From positions 93,891 to 157,890 of the forward strand of contig NZ_RXFQ01000016.1 in assembly GCF_003951285.1 (NCBI RefSeq): a stretch of DNA of 64,000 nt, in the 5' to 3' direction. Position numbers and translations under genes: made by a program. This DNA is from Variovorax beijingensis (GTDB taxonomy: Bacteria > Pseudomonadota > Gammaproteobacteria > Burkholderiales > Burkholderiaceae_C). Of the stretch, positions 26,952-34,671 are shown piece after piece. The notes below the pieces were generated by a model. It had not been told where the DNA came from. It was given only the letters and a program-made list of their open reading frames with translations, and made no database searches. Numbering within the stretch: position 1 is the first letter of the stretch; the number at the start of each line of letters is the position of its first letter.

Positions 26952-28239
26952 TCACCCGGCGGCGGCAGCCAGCGCCTGGTCGAGGTCGGCGACCAGGTCG
27001 TCGATGTGCTCGATGCCGACCGACAGGCGCACGGTGTCTTCCGTGACGCCGGCCCGCGCCAGCTCCTCGGGCGAGAGCTGCCGGTGCGTGGTGGAGGCCG
27101 GATGCGTCGCCAGCGAGCGCACGTCGCCGATGTTCACGAGCCGCGTGAAGAGCTTGAGTGCGTCGAGGAACTTCGCCCCGCCCTCGCGGCCGCTTCCGAT
27201 GCCGAAGGTCAGCACGCCACTGGACCTGCCGCCGAAGTACTTCTTCGCCAATGCATGGTCGGGATGGTCTTCGAGCGCCGCGTAGTTGACCCAGTTGACG
27301 GCCTTGTGCGTCTTCAGGTGCTGCGCCACGGAAAGCGCATTGCTGCTGATGCGATCCATGCGCAGCGCCAATGTCTCGATGCCCTGAAGGATCAGGAAGG
27401 CGTTGAACGGCGAGATCGCCGCGCCCGTGTTGCGCAGCGGCACCACGCGCGCGGCCGATGTAGGCGGCCGGGCCCAGCGCCTCGGTGTAGACCACGCCGT
27501 GGTAGCTCACGTCGGGCTCGTTCAGGCGCCTGAAGCGCTGCTTGTGCTCGGCCCACGGGAACTTGCCCGAGTCGACGATGGCGCCGCCGATGCTGGTGCC
27601 GTGGCCGCCCAGGTACTTGGTGAGCGAGTGCACCACGATGTCGGCGCCATGCTCGATGGGCCGGCTCAGGTACGGCGAAGGCACCGTGTTGTCCACGATC
27701 AGCGGCACGCCATGGCGGTGCGCGATCTCGGCGATGGCCGCGATGTCGGTCACGTTGCCGGCCGGGTTGCCGAGCGATTCGACGAACACCGCCTTGGTCT
27801 TCTCGTCGAACAGCTTCTCGAAGCTTGCGGGATCGCGGTGGTCCGCGAAGCGCGTGCTGATGCCGAACTGCGGCAGCGTGTGCGCGAACAGGTTGTAGGT
27901 GCCGCCATACAGCGCGGTGCTGCTGACGATGTTGTCGCCCGCCTCGGCAATGGTCTGGATCGCATAGGTCACCGCCGCCTGGCCCGAGGCCAGCGCCAGT
28001 GCCGCGATGCCGCCCTCGAGCGCGGCCACGCGCTGTTCGAGCACGTCCTGCGTCGGGTTGTTGATGCGGGTGTAGATGTTGCCCGGCACCTTCAGGTCGA
28101 ACAGGTCGGCGCCGTGCTGCGCGCTGTCGAAGGCATAGGCCACCGTTTGATAGATGGGCGGCGCCACGGCGCGCGTGGTCGGCTCGGGCGAATAGCCGGC
28201 GTGCACCGACAGGGTTTCGAATTTCCAGTTCTGCGACAT
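26952..28239 (-). pseudogene. metY: O-acetylhomoserine sulfhydrylase (MetY), frameshifted
   Basis: PLP enzyme that would make homocysteine from O-acetylhomoserine and sulfide. The first 265 or so codons read normally (ETLSVHAGYSPEPTTRAVAPP, SGQAAVTYAIQTIAEAGDN, the PLP-lysine segment VVHSLTKYLGGHG) up to ALGPAAYIGRAR. The correct continuation, VVPLRNTGAAISPFNAFLIL to the end, is in another frame. The junction lies in a CGCGCGC run at 27446-27452. The total span of 1288 bases is two short of a multiple of three, fitting loss of one CG unit. Either a genuine inactivation or a sequencing error. The shifted frame would run on into the molbindin gene and stop at 26674. Confidence 0.88.
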
Positions 28240-28275
28240 GCGACTGCCTTTCTTCTTTGTGGATGAACGATGGAT

Positions 28276-29106
28276 TCAGATCGCCCAGCGCAGCGTGTGC
28301 GCGGAGGGCTGCAGCCAGTTGGCGTCCGTGGCGGCGGGTTCGGCCTCGCCGGGCTTCTGCAGCACGCGGTCGAGAATGCGTTTCTCGATGGCCGCAAACG
28401 CCGGGTCGCCCTGCGAGCGCGGCCTGGCGAGCGCAATGTTCTCGTCGAGCGCAATGCGCCCGTCCTCGATCAGGATCACGCGGTCCGCGAGCGCCACGGC
28501 CTCCTGCACGTCGTGCGTCACCAGCAGCGCGGTGAAGCGGTGGCGCTGCCAGAGGTTCTCGATGAGGCGATGCATCTCGATGCGCGTGAGCGCGTCCAGC
28601 GCACCCAGCGGCTCGTCGAGCAGCAGCAGGCGTGGGTGATGCACCAGCGCCCTTGCGAGCGCCACGCGCTGGCGCTGGCCGCCCGACAGGCGCGCCGGCC
28701 ATTCGTTCTCGCGGTCGGCCAGGCCCACCTGCGCCAGCACCTCCTTGCCGCGCGCCTTGGCTTCGTCGGGCAGGCCGAGCGTCACGTTGTCGAGCACGCG
28801 GCGCCAGGGCAGCAGGCGCGCCTCCTGGAACATGATCCGGGTGTCGTCGTGCAGGCCGTCGATGGCCTTGCCGTCCGTGAAGAGCCCGCCGGAGGTGGCC
28901 TTCTCGAGGCCGGCAATGAGCCGTAGCAGCGTGCTCTTGCCGCAGCCGCTGCGCCCGACGATGGCGATGAACTGCCCCGGCTCGATGGCGAGCTGCGTGT
29001 TGCGCAGCACCTCGCGCTCGCCATAGCGCTTGTGCAGGCCGCGCGCATCCAGGCGAACGCCACCCGCAATGGCCGGCTCTTGTGTTTCTTTCAGAACGGC
29101 ATTCAT
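28276..29106 (-). CDS. ssuB: Aliphatic sulfonate ABC transporter ATPase SsuB
   Basis: 276-aa ATPase of the taurine/sulfonate/nitrate class. It has Walker A GRSGCGKST, Q-loop MFQEARLLPWRRVLDNV (the PW-R form typical of SsuB and TauB), signature LSGGQRQR, Walker B LLLDEPLGALD and H-loop VTHDVQEA. The C-terminal extension after the core (about 240-276) ends in TLRWAI. The ATG at 29106 gives the normal N-terminus; it starts 16 bases after ssuC and ends 36 bases before metY. Confidence 0.95.
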   Translation of the reverse strand: MNAVLKETQEPAIAGGVRLDARGLHKRYGEREVLRNTQLAIEPGQFIAIVGRSGCGKSTLLRLIAGLEKATSGGLFTDGKAIDGLHDDTRIMFQEARLLPWRRVLDNVTLGLPDEAKARGKEVLAQVGLADRENEWPARLSGGQRQRVALARALVHHPRLLLLDEPLGALDALTRIEMHRLIENLWQRHRFTALLVTHDVQEAVALADRVILIEDGRIALDENIALARPRSQGDPAFAAIEKRILDRVLQKPGEAEPAATDANWLQPSAHTLRWAI

Positions 29107-29122
29107 GATGTTTGTGTGCTCC

Positions 29123-29980
29123 TCACTTCGAAGTCGTCTTCTTCTGGTAGCCCGGATGCCAGCGCAGCCACCATTGCTCCAGGCCCCGCGCAAACAGGTC
29201 GGCCAGCTTGCCGAGCAGCGCATACAGCAGGATGCCCACCAGCACGATGTCGGTCTGCAGGAACTCGCGGGCGTTCATCGTGAGATAGCCGATGCCGGCC
29301 TGCGCCGAGATGGTTTCGGCCACGATCAGGATCACCCACATCAGCCCGAGCGAGAAGCGCAGGCCCACCAGGATGGACGACAGCGCGCCGGGCAGGATCA
29401 CCTCGCGGTACAGCTGCCAGCGCGAAAGTCCGTAGGTGCGCCCCATCTCGATCAGCTGCGGATCGACGTTGCGGATGCCGTGGAAGGTGTTGAGGTAGAT
29501 CGGAAAGAACACCGACACCGAGATCAGGAACAGCTTGGCCGACTCGTCGATGCCGAACCACAAAATCACGAGCGGAATGAGCGCCAGCGCGGGAATGTTG
29601 CGCACCATCTGGATGGTCGAATCGAGCAGCGTCTCGAAGAACTTCACCGAGCCGGTCAAAAGGCCCAGCACCAGCCCCGTTCCGCCGCCGATCGCAAGGC
29701 CCGCGAGCGCACGTCCCGCGCTCACCTTGACGTGCGTCCAGAGTTCGCCCGACACGGCCAGCCCCCAGGCGGCCTTGACCACGTCCACCGGTGCCGGCAG
29801 CACCCGCGTGGAGAGCCAGCCCAGCGACGAAGCGACCTGCCAGAAGACGATCAGCCCCACCGGCACCAGCCACGGCACCAGCCGCCGCGCCACGCTGGCG
29901 CCGAAAGCCTTGAGTGCGCCGCCGGCGCCTTCTTCCGAAGACGACGCGACCGCCGGCAGTTCCTGTACTTGTTCCATCAT
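29123..29980 (-). CDS. ssuC: Aliphatic sulfonate ABC transporter permease SsuC
   Basis: 285-aa inner-membrane permease with six helices after a 35-residue acidic N-terminus. The EAA-type loop reads IEMGRTYGLSRWQLYREVILPGALS, and the family segments RVLPAPVDVVKAAW and NIPALALIPLVILWFGI are intact. It begins with two consecutive ATG codons behind AGGA. It follows ssuD by nine bases and precedes ssuB by 16, so translation is tightly linked. Confidence 0.95.
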   Translation of the reverse strand: MMEQVQELPAVASSSEEGAGGALKAFGASVARRLVPWLVPVGLIVFWQVASSLGWLSTRVLPAPVDVVKAAWGLAVSGELWTHVKVSAGRALAGLAIGGGTGLVLGLLTGSVKFFETLLDSTIQMVRNIPALALIPLVILWFGIDESAKLFLISVSVFFPIYLNTFHGIRNVDPQLIEMGRTYGLSRWQLYREVILPGALSSILVGLRFSLGLMWVILIVAETISAQAGIGYLTMNAREFLQTDIVLVGILLYALLGKLADLFARGLEQWWLRWHPGYQKKTTSK

Positions 29981-29989
29981 GGGAGGTCC

Positions 29990-31159
29990 TTAGCTTTGGG
30001 AGGCGAGGCGCGAAGGCGCATCGAGATTGGCGACCACTTCGCCGAACGGCCCGCTCAGCGAGCCGCCCGCGAGCCGCGACTGCGCCTTGCGCGAGAGCAG
30101 CGGGAACACCAGCTCGGCGAAGCGGTAGGCCTCTTCGAGATGCGGGTAGCCCGAGAGAATGAATTTGTCCAGGCCGAGCGCCGCGTATTCCTCGATGCGC
30201 GCCGCCACCGTCTTGGGGTCGCCGACCAGCGCCGTGCCCGCGCCGCCGCGCACCAGGCCGACGCCGGCCCAGAGGTTGGGCGAAATCTCGAGCTCGGCGC
30301 GCGAGCGCCTGGCGCCGCCGGCATGCAGCGCGGCCATGCGGCGCTGGCCTTCGGAATCCATGCGCGCGAAGGCGGCCTGGGCGCGGATCACGGTCTCGTC
30401 GTCGACGCGGCTGATCAGTTCCCCGGCAGCCTTCCATGCGGCGTCGTCGGTCTCGCGCACGATCACGTGCAGCCGGATGCCGAACTCCACCGTGCGGCCC
30501 TTGCGCGCGGCGCGGTTGCGCACGTCGGCGATCTTCCTGGCCACCTCGGCGGGCGGTTCGCCCCAGGTGAGATAGGCATCGACCTGCTCGGCCGCAAGCT
30601 CGTGCGCGGCAGCCGAGGAGCCGCCGAACCACACCGGCGGATAGGGGGCCTGCACCGGCGGATAGAGCAGCTTCGCGCCCTTCACGCTGAGGTGCCGGCC
30701 CTCGTAGTCGAAGGCTTGGCCGTTGTGGCTGCGCGCAAGGATCTCGCGCCAGATCCGGATGAACTCGGCCGATTGCTCGTAGCGCGCCGCATGGTCCAGG
30801 TACACGCCGTCGCCTTCGAGTTCGGCCTGGTCGCCGCCGGTGACCAGGTTCACGAGCAGGCGGCCGCCCGAGAGGCGGTCGAAGGTCGCGGCCATGCGCG
30901 CCGCCAGGCTGGGCTGGTGCAGGCCGGGCCGCACCGCCACCAGGAACTTGAGGTTCTTGGTCGCGCCGATCAGGCTCGAGGCAATCACCCATGGGTCTTC
31001 GCAGGAGCGGCCGGTGGGAATCAGCACGCCTTCGTAGCCGAGCTGGTCGGCCGCGCCCGCGATCTGCTGCAGGTAGGCCAGGTCGATGGGCCGCGCGCCT
31101 TCGCTGGTGCCGAGATAGCGGCTGTCGCCGTGGGTGGGGAGAAACCAGAATATCTGCAT
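29990..31159 (-). CDS. ssuD: FMNH2-dependent alkanesulfonate monooxygenase SsuD
   Basis: 389-aa luciferase-fold monooxygenase that releases sulfite from alkanesulfonates using reduced FMN from SsuE. The N-terminus MQIFWFLPTHGDSRYLGT, the loop SCEDPWVIASSLIGATKNLKF, and WFGGSSAAAHELAAEQVDAYL match SsuD. The Arg-rich SGYPHLEEAYRFAELVFPLL end is also typical. The ATG at 31159 follows GGAAAG; the frame remains open upstream but without family sequence. It precedes ssuC by nine bases. Confidence 0.96.
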   Translation of the reverse strand: MQIFWFLPTHGDSRYLGTSEGARPIDLAYLQQIAGAADQLGYEGVLIPTGRSCEDPWVIASSLIGATKNLKFLVAVRPGLHQPSLAARMAATFDRLSGGRLLVNLVTGGDQAELEGDGVYLDHAARYEQSAEFIRIWREILARSHNGQAFDYEGRHLSVKGAKLLYPPVQAPYPPVWFGGSSAAAHELAAEQVDAYLTWGEPPAEVARKIADVRNRAARKGRTVEFGIRLHVIVRETDDAAWKAAGELISRVDDETVIRAQAAFARMDSEGQRRMAALHAGGARRSRAELEISPNLWAGVGLVRGGAGTALVGDPKTVAARIEEYAALGLDKFILSGYPHLEEAYRFAELVFPLLSRKAQSRLAGGSLSGPFGEVVANLDAPSRLASQS

Positions 31160-31181
31160 GTCGTCTTTCCGTGGTGCTGCC

Positions 31182-31331
31182 TCAGATCGCGAAGAAGGCG
31201 CCGCGCACGCGGGGCGGCGCGCAGCGCGAGCGCGGCGATGCGGTGCGGACGCTCCGCCGCTCGGCAAGGCCCCAGGCGCGCGTGGTCGTGGCGAGCACGC
31301 GGGCGGCGCGATCGCGCAAGGCTTCGTGCAT
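31182..31331 (-). CDS. Possible small basic ORF between ssuA and ssuD
   Basis: A 49-codon frame begins at an ATG that shares one base with the ssuA stop (TGATG at 31329-31333) and ends 22 bases before the ssuD ATG, filling the gap. The product would be Arg-rich (MHEALRDRAARVLATTTRAW...) with one cysteine and a hydrophobic GAFFAI end. The placement is that of a translationally coupled gene, but there is no clear ribosome-binding site and the composition is that of unconstrained high-GC sequence. It could equally be spacer. Confidence 0.3.
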   Translation of the reverse strand: MHEALRDRAARVLATTTRAWGLAERRSVRTASPRSRCAPPRVRGAFFAI

Positions 31332-32290
31332 CACGCGATGCCCGCCGCGGCGGCCTCGAGCACGCTGATCCTTCGGGGAATCAGCTTCAGGTCGAAGAAG
31401 GTGTCGGCGATCTTCTGCTGCTCGGCGAGCACGGCCTTGCTGATGGGGCTGGTCCCGTAGGCGGCGCGCGCCACTGTCAGTTCGGCCACCGGCTTCGGCA
31501 GGCCCCACAGGGCAGCGAACTCGGCAGCAAGATCGTTCTTGTGGGCGATGCCCCAGACGTCGACCTTGTTGATTTCCTCGATCGCAATGGCCAGCACGTC
31601 GGCATTCTTTGCAGCGTAGCCGAGCGACGAGAAGTAGTAGCCGCGGTTGCCCACCACGCCGGTCGCGTCGGCGAGGACCCGGGCCTCGAGCGATTTTTCG
31701 GCTGCGGCAAGGAACGGATCCCAGATCACCCATGCATCGACCGAGCCCTTTTCGAAGGCCGCGCGCGCATCGGCCGGCGGCAGGAAGACGAGGTTCAGGT
31801 CGCTGTACGCGAGGCCGTGCTTCTCGATCAGCTTGGCGATGAAGTAGTGGACGTTCGAGCCCTTGTTGAGCGCGACCTTCTTTCCCTTCAGTTCGGCGAC
31901 GGTCCTGATGGCCGAGCCCTTGGGCACCAGCACGGCTTCCGACTGCGGCCGCGGCAGCGTGGTGGCGACATAGGCCAGCGGCGCGCCGGCAGCCTGCGCG
32001 AAGATCGGCGGCGCCTCGCCCACGTCGCCGAAGTCGATGGAGCCGACGTTCAGTGCCTCCAGTTGCACCGGGCCGGCAGTGAATTCGGTCCACTTCACGG
32101 CGACGCCGAGCGGCGCCAGCCGCTTCTCGAGCGTGCCGCGGCCCTTGAGGATGCTCAGCGCGCCCTTCTGGTGGCCAATGCGCAGCTGCCGTGCCGCCGC
32201 CTGGGCCAGCGCGGCGAAGGAAGGCACTGCGATTGCGGCGGCAGCGGCGCCCTGCAGCAGGCGGCGGCGCGGGATGGAGATGGAAGTCAT
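31331..32290 (-). CDS. ssuA: Aliphatic sulfonate-binding periplasmic protein SsuA
   Basis: 319-aa binding protein of the SsuA/TauA/NrtA family. The leader SIPRRRLLQGAAAAAIAVPS is a twin-arginine signal (RRRLLQ), with cleavage likely after LAQA. The mature part has LRIGHQKGALSILKGRG, the WTEFTAGPVQLEALNVGSID ligand segment and WVIWDPFLAAAE. Start ATG at 32290. It precedes ssuD by 171 bases that hold only the doubtful 49-codon frame. Confidence 0.95.
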   Translation of the reverse strand: MTSISIPRRRLLQGAAAAAIAVPSFAALAQAAARQLRIGHQKGALSILKGRGTLEKRLAPLGVAVKWTEFTAGPVQLEALNVGSIDFGDVGEAPPIFAQAAGAPLAYVATTLPRPQSEAVLVPKGSAIRTVAELKGKKVALNKGSNVHYFIAKLIEKHGLAYSDLNLVFLPPADARAAFEKGSVDAWVIWDPFLAAAEKSLEARVLADATGVVGNRGYYFSSLGYAAKNADVLAIAIEEINKVDVWGIAHKNDLAAEFAALWGLPKPVAELTVARAAYGTSPISKAVLAEQQKIADTFFDLKLIPRRISVLEAAAAGIA

Positions 32291-32325
32291 GGGCTCGTCC
32301 TTTTCGAATGCGGATGCAGGTGGCC

Positions 32326-32460
32326 TCAGGCCGAGATGAAGCCGACGATGAGCGCGATGGCGGTCACCACGATCGTGCTGATGGCCAGGTCCCGCAGCGC
32401 CTTCCAGATGGAGCGGGGCTGCGCGTCGAGCGCGGAGTCTTCGGTGGCAACGGGGTTCAT
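32326..32460 (-). CDS. Small single-pass membrane peptide in the sulfonate operon
   Basis: 44-codon gene between ssuE and ssuA. The product has a short polar N-terminus (MNPVATEDSALDAQPRSIW), a basic/charged segment (KALRDLA) and one strong hydrophobic helix of about 17 residues (ISTIVVTAIALIVGFIS), ending in Ala. A clear AAGGA box lies about seven bases before the ATG, better than for many neighbours, and the stop is 35 bases before ssuA. It is most likely a single-pass inner-membrane peptide, possibly a modulator of the SsuABC transporter. I know of no characterised homologue. Confidence 0.65.
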   Translation of the reverse strand: MNPVATEDSALDAQPRSIWKALRDLAISTIVVTAIALIVGFISA

Positions 32461-32501
32461 GCGTGATTCCTTGTGCAAAAACTTCAGGCAAAGCTGCGCC
32501 C

Positions 32502-32576
32502 TCGCCGCGCAGCGGCGACTTCAAAAAACGGGAACAGGAATGGGGCTGGCTGGACTCGGGTTCGAGGAAGAACCCG
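32502..32576 (-). other. Two intercistronic hairpins downstream of ssuE
   Basis: Stem-loops TCGCCGC / GCGGCGA (32502-32518) and CGGGTTC / GAACCCG (32557-32576) lie between ssuE and the small membrane-peptide gene. Neither has a T-tract, so they more likely affect mRNA stability or relative expression than terminate. Confidence 0.35.
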
Positions 32577-32578
32577 TT

Positions 32579-33163
32579 CTAGACGCTACATCGCACCCTG
32601 GAGAACGGCACCGGTTCGAAGCCGTGCGTTGCCGGCAGCTTCAGCCCTTCGGTCGCGAGCACCTCGACGGCCTCGTTGAGCCGCTCGGCCAGGTCGGGAT
32701 GCACCTGGTAGGCGTTCTCGGGCGTGAGCGTGATCTGCGAATCGGTCGCGTAGACGCCCGGCAGGATGTGGCGCGCCGACAGCGCATGCAGCACCGGCCG
32801 CAACGCGTAGTCGAGCGCGAGCATGTGGTGCGGGCTGCCGCCGGTGGCCAGCGGCAGCACGGTCTTGCCCTTGAGCGCGTTCTGCGCCAGCAGGTCGAGA
32901 AAAACCTTCAGCACGCCGCTGTAGGCGGCCTTGTAGACCGGCGTGGCGACCACGACCACGCGCGCATGCGCTACCTGCGCAATCGCGCGCTCGATGGCCG
33001 GATGGTTCCAGTCCGCCAGGAGCAGCGCCTGGGCCGGCAGGTCGCGGATCGCGAGCCGCTCGATGTGGGCGCTGCGGCCCGCCAGCCGCTCGCCCACAGC
33101 CTCGAGCAAGGCGGTGGAACGCGAAGGTGCGGAGGGACTGCCGGCAATCAGGAGAACGGACAC
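32579..33163 (-). CDS. ssuE: NAD(P)H-dependent FMN reductase SsuE
   Basis: 194-aa flavin reductase that supplies FMNH2 to SsuD. It carries the phosphate loop IAGSPSAPSRSTALLE, the ATPVYKAAYSGVLKVFLDLL segment and the ATGGSPHHMLALDYALRPVL motif that identify SsuE. The start is GTG at 33163; the Shine-Dalgarno sequence is weak. It follows the second sulfate-binding protein gene by 50 bases and leads the ssu genes. Confidence 0.94.
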   Translation of the reverse strand: MSVLLIAGSPSAPSRSTALLEAVGERLAGRSAHIERLAIRDLPAQALLLADWNHPAIERAIAQVAHARVVVVATPVYKAAYSGVLKVFLDLLAQNALKGKTVLPLATGGSPHHMLALDYALRPVLHALSARHILPGVYATDSQITLTPENAYQVHPDLAERLNEAVEVLATEGLKLPATHGFEPVPFSRVRCSV

Positions 33164-33213
33164 AAGGGACTTTCGGTTTGCTTCGGAATTTCGCTTCGAG
33201 GGTGCGAGGCGAA

Positions 33214-34254
33214 TTACTTCTGCTTGGCCGTGTAGATCTGGTCGAAGGAAGCGCCGTCGGCAAAGTGCTCCTTGTCGGCCTTGGCCCAGCCGCCGAAGGC
33301 CTGGTCGATAGTTACCAGCGTCAGCTTGGGAAACTGCTTGTCGTACTTGGCCCTGGCTTTTTCCGAGGTCGGGCGGTAGAAGTTGCGGCCCGCAATGTCC
33401 TGGCCTTCGTCCGAATACAGGTACTTGAGGTATTCCTCGGCCACCGCGCGGGTGCCCTTCTTGTCGACCACCTTGTCGACCACCGCCACGGTGGGCTCGG
33501 CCAGGATCGAGATCGACGGCACCACGATCTCGAACTTCTCGGCGCCGAATTCCTTGAGGGCCAGGAAGGCTTCGTTCTCCCAGGCCAGCAGCACGTCGCC
33601 CACGCCGCGCTGCACGAAGGTGATGGTCGAGCCGCGCGCGCCAGCGTCCAGCACGGGCACGTTCCTGAACAGATTGCCGATGTATTCCCTGGCCTTGGCA
33701 TCGCTGCCGTACTTGCGTTTGGCGAATTCCCAGGCGGCCAGGTAGTTCCAGCGCGCACCGCCGGAAGTCTTGGGGTTGGGCGTGATCACCTGCACGCCGG
33801 GCTTCACGAGGTCGTCCCAGTCCTTCAGGCCCTTGGGATTGCCCTTCTTCACCAGGAACACGATGGTCGAGGTGTAAGGCGCCGAGTTCTGCGGCAGGCG
33901 CTTCTGCCAGTCGGCCTTGACGAGGCCGCCGTGCCTGGCAAGCGCGTCGATGTCGCCGCCCAGCGCCAGCGTGGCGACGTCGGCATCGATACCGTCGATG
34001 ATCGAGCGGGCCTGCTTGCCCGAACCGCCGTGCGACTGCTTGATGGTCACATCCTGGCCGGTCTTGCCCTTCCAGTACTTGGCGAACGCGCGGTTGTAGT
34101 CGACATAGAGCTCGCGCGTCGGGTCGTACGACACATTGAGCAGCGTCACGGGGGCCGCGCCCTGCTGCGAAAACGACGGCAATGCCGTCAGGGCCATGGC
34201 ACCGGCCACGCCGGCACCCAGGGAAAGCTTGATAAAGTCGCGGCGAAGGCTCAT
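33214..34254 (-). CDS. Second sulfate-binding periplasmic protein, Tat-type leader
   Basis: 346-aa sulfate-binding protein paralogous to the one at 17 kb. It shares TLLNVSYDPTRELYVDYN, QSHGGSGKQARSI and VPVLDAGARGSTITFVQRG with that family. The leader MSLRRDFIKLSLGAGVAGAM contains RRDFIK, a good twin-arginine motif, whereas the other copy has an ordinary Sec leader. It has no cognate permease genes here and heads the sulfonate block, so it may deliver sulfate to CysTWA in trans or bind another oxyanion. An ATG nine codons upstream is possible, but 34254 gives the correct leader. Confidence 0.94.
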   Translation of the reverse strand: MSLRRDFIKLSLGAGVAGAMALTALPSFSQQGAAPVTLLNVSYDPTRELYVDYNRAFAKYWKGKTGQDVTIKQSHGGSGKQARSIIDGIDADVATLALGGDIDALARHGGLVKADWQKRLPQNSAPYTSTIVFLVKKGNPKGLKDWDDLVKPGVQVITPNPKTSGGARWNYLAAWEFAKRKYGSDAKAREYIGNLFRNVPVLDAGARGSTITFVQRGVGDVLLAWENEAFLALKEFGAEKFEIVVPSISILAEPTVAVVDKVVDKKGTRAVAEEYLKYLYSDEGQDIAGRNFYRPTSEKARAKYDKQFPKLTLVTIDQAFGGWAKADKEHFADGASFDQIYTAKQK

Positions 34255-34289
34255 GGTGTCTTGCTCAAAAAGGCATATCAATGAAGCTG

Positions 34290-34304
34290 CGTATTCTCAA
34301 TACG
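34290..34304 (-). promoter_or_regulatory. LysR-type dyad upstream of the second sulfate-binding gene
   Basis: CGTATT and AATACG (6-bp arms, three-base spacer) lie 36-50 bases before the ATG within an AT-rich leader that has no other obvious signal. It resembles LTTR half-sites and is a candidate CysB target; unproven. Confidence 0.35.
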
Positions 34305-34391
34305 ACATATAGAAACTGGAACGACCGAGTTTTCAGTTCTAAATAGCCAAATCAACTAAGCAACCGCTTTCCCCACCAGAGGCAATCAAAA

Positions 34392-34664
34392 ATGGCACGC
34401 ATGGTTCAGTGCATCAAGCTCGGCAAAGAAGCCGAAGGGCTCGACTTCCCGCCCTACCCCGGGGAACTGGGCAAGCGCCTGTGGGAGAACGTCAGCAAGG
34501 AAGCCTGGGCCGCCTGGCTCAAGCAGCAGACCATGCTGGTCAACGAGAACCGGCTGAACCTGGCCGATCTGCGCGCCCGCCAGTACCTGGCCCGCCAGAT
34601 GGAAAAGCACTTCTTCGGCGAAGGCGCCGACGTCGCGCAGGGCTACGTCCCCCCCTCGAACTGA
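34392..34664 (+). CDS. yggX: Probable Fe(2+)-trafficking protein YggX
   Basis: 90-aa oxidative-stress and iron-trafficking protein. The whole sequence fits the family: MARMVQCIKLGKEAEGLDFPPYPG with the single conserved cysteine (Cys7), then LGKRLWENVSKEAWAAWLKQQTMLVNENRLN and ARQYLARQMEKHFFGEG. Length is normal. It starts a rightward pair with mnmC seven bases downstream and is divergent from the sulfate-binding gene. Confidence 0.96.
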   Translation: MARMVQCIKLGKEAEGLDFPPYPGELGKRLWENVSKEAWAAWLKQQTMLVNENRLNLADLRARQYLARQMEKHFFGEGADVAQGYVPPSN

Positions 34665-34671
34665 GCCCGTC

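Noticed and set aside
29030..33235. A 1401-codon open frame on the + strand opposite the ssu genes
   Set aside because: Antisense shadow of ssuB, ssuC, ssuD, ssuA and ssuE, with no domain of its own.
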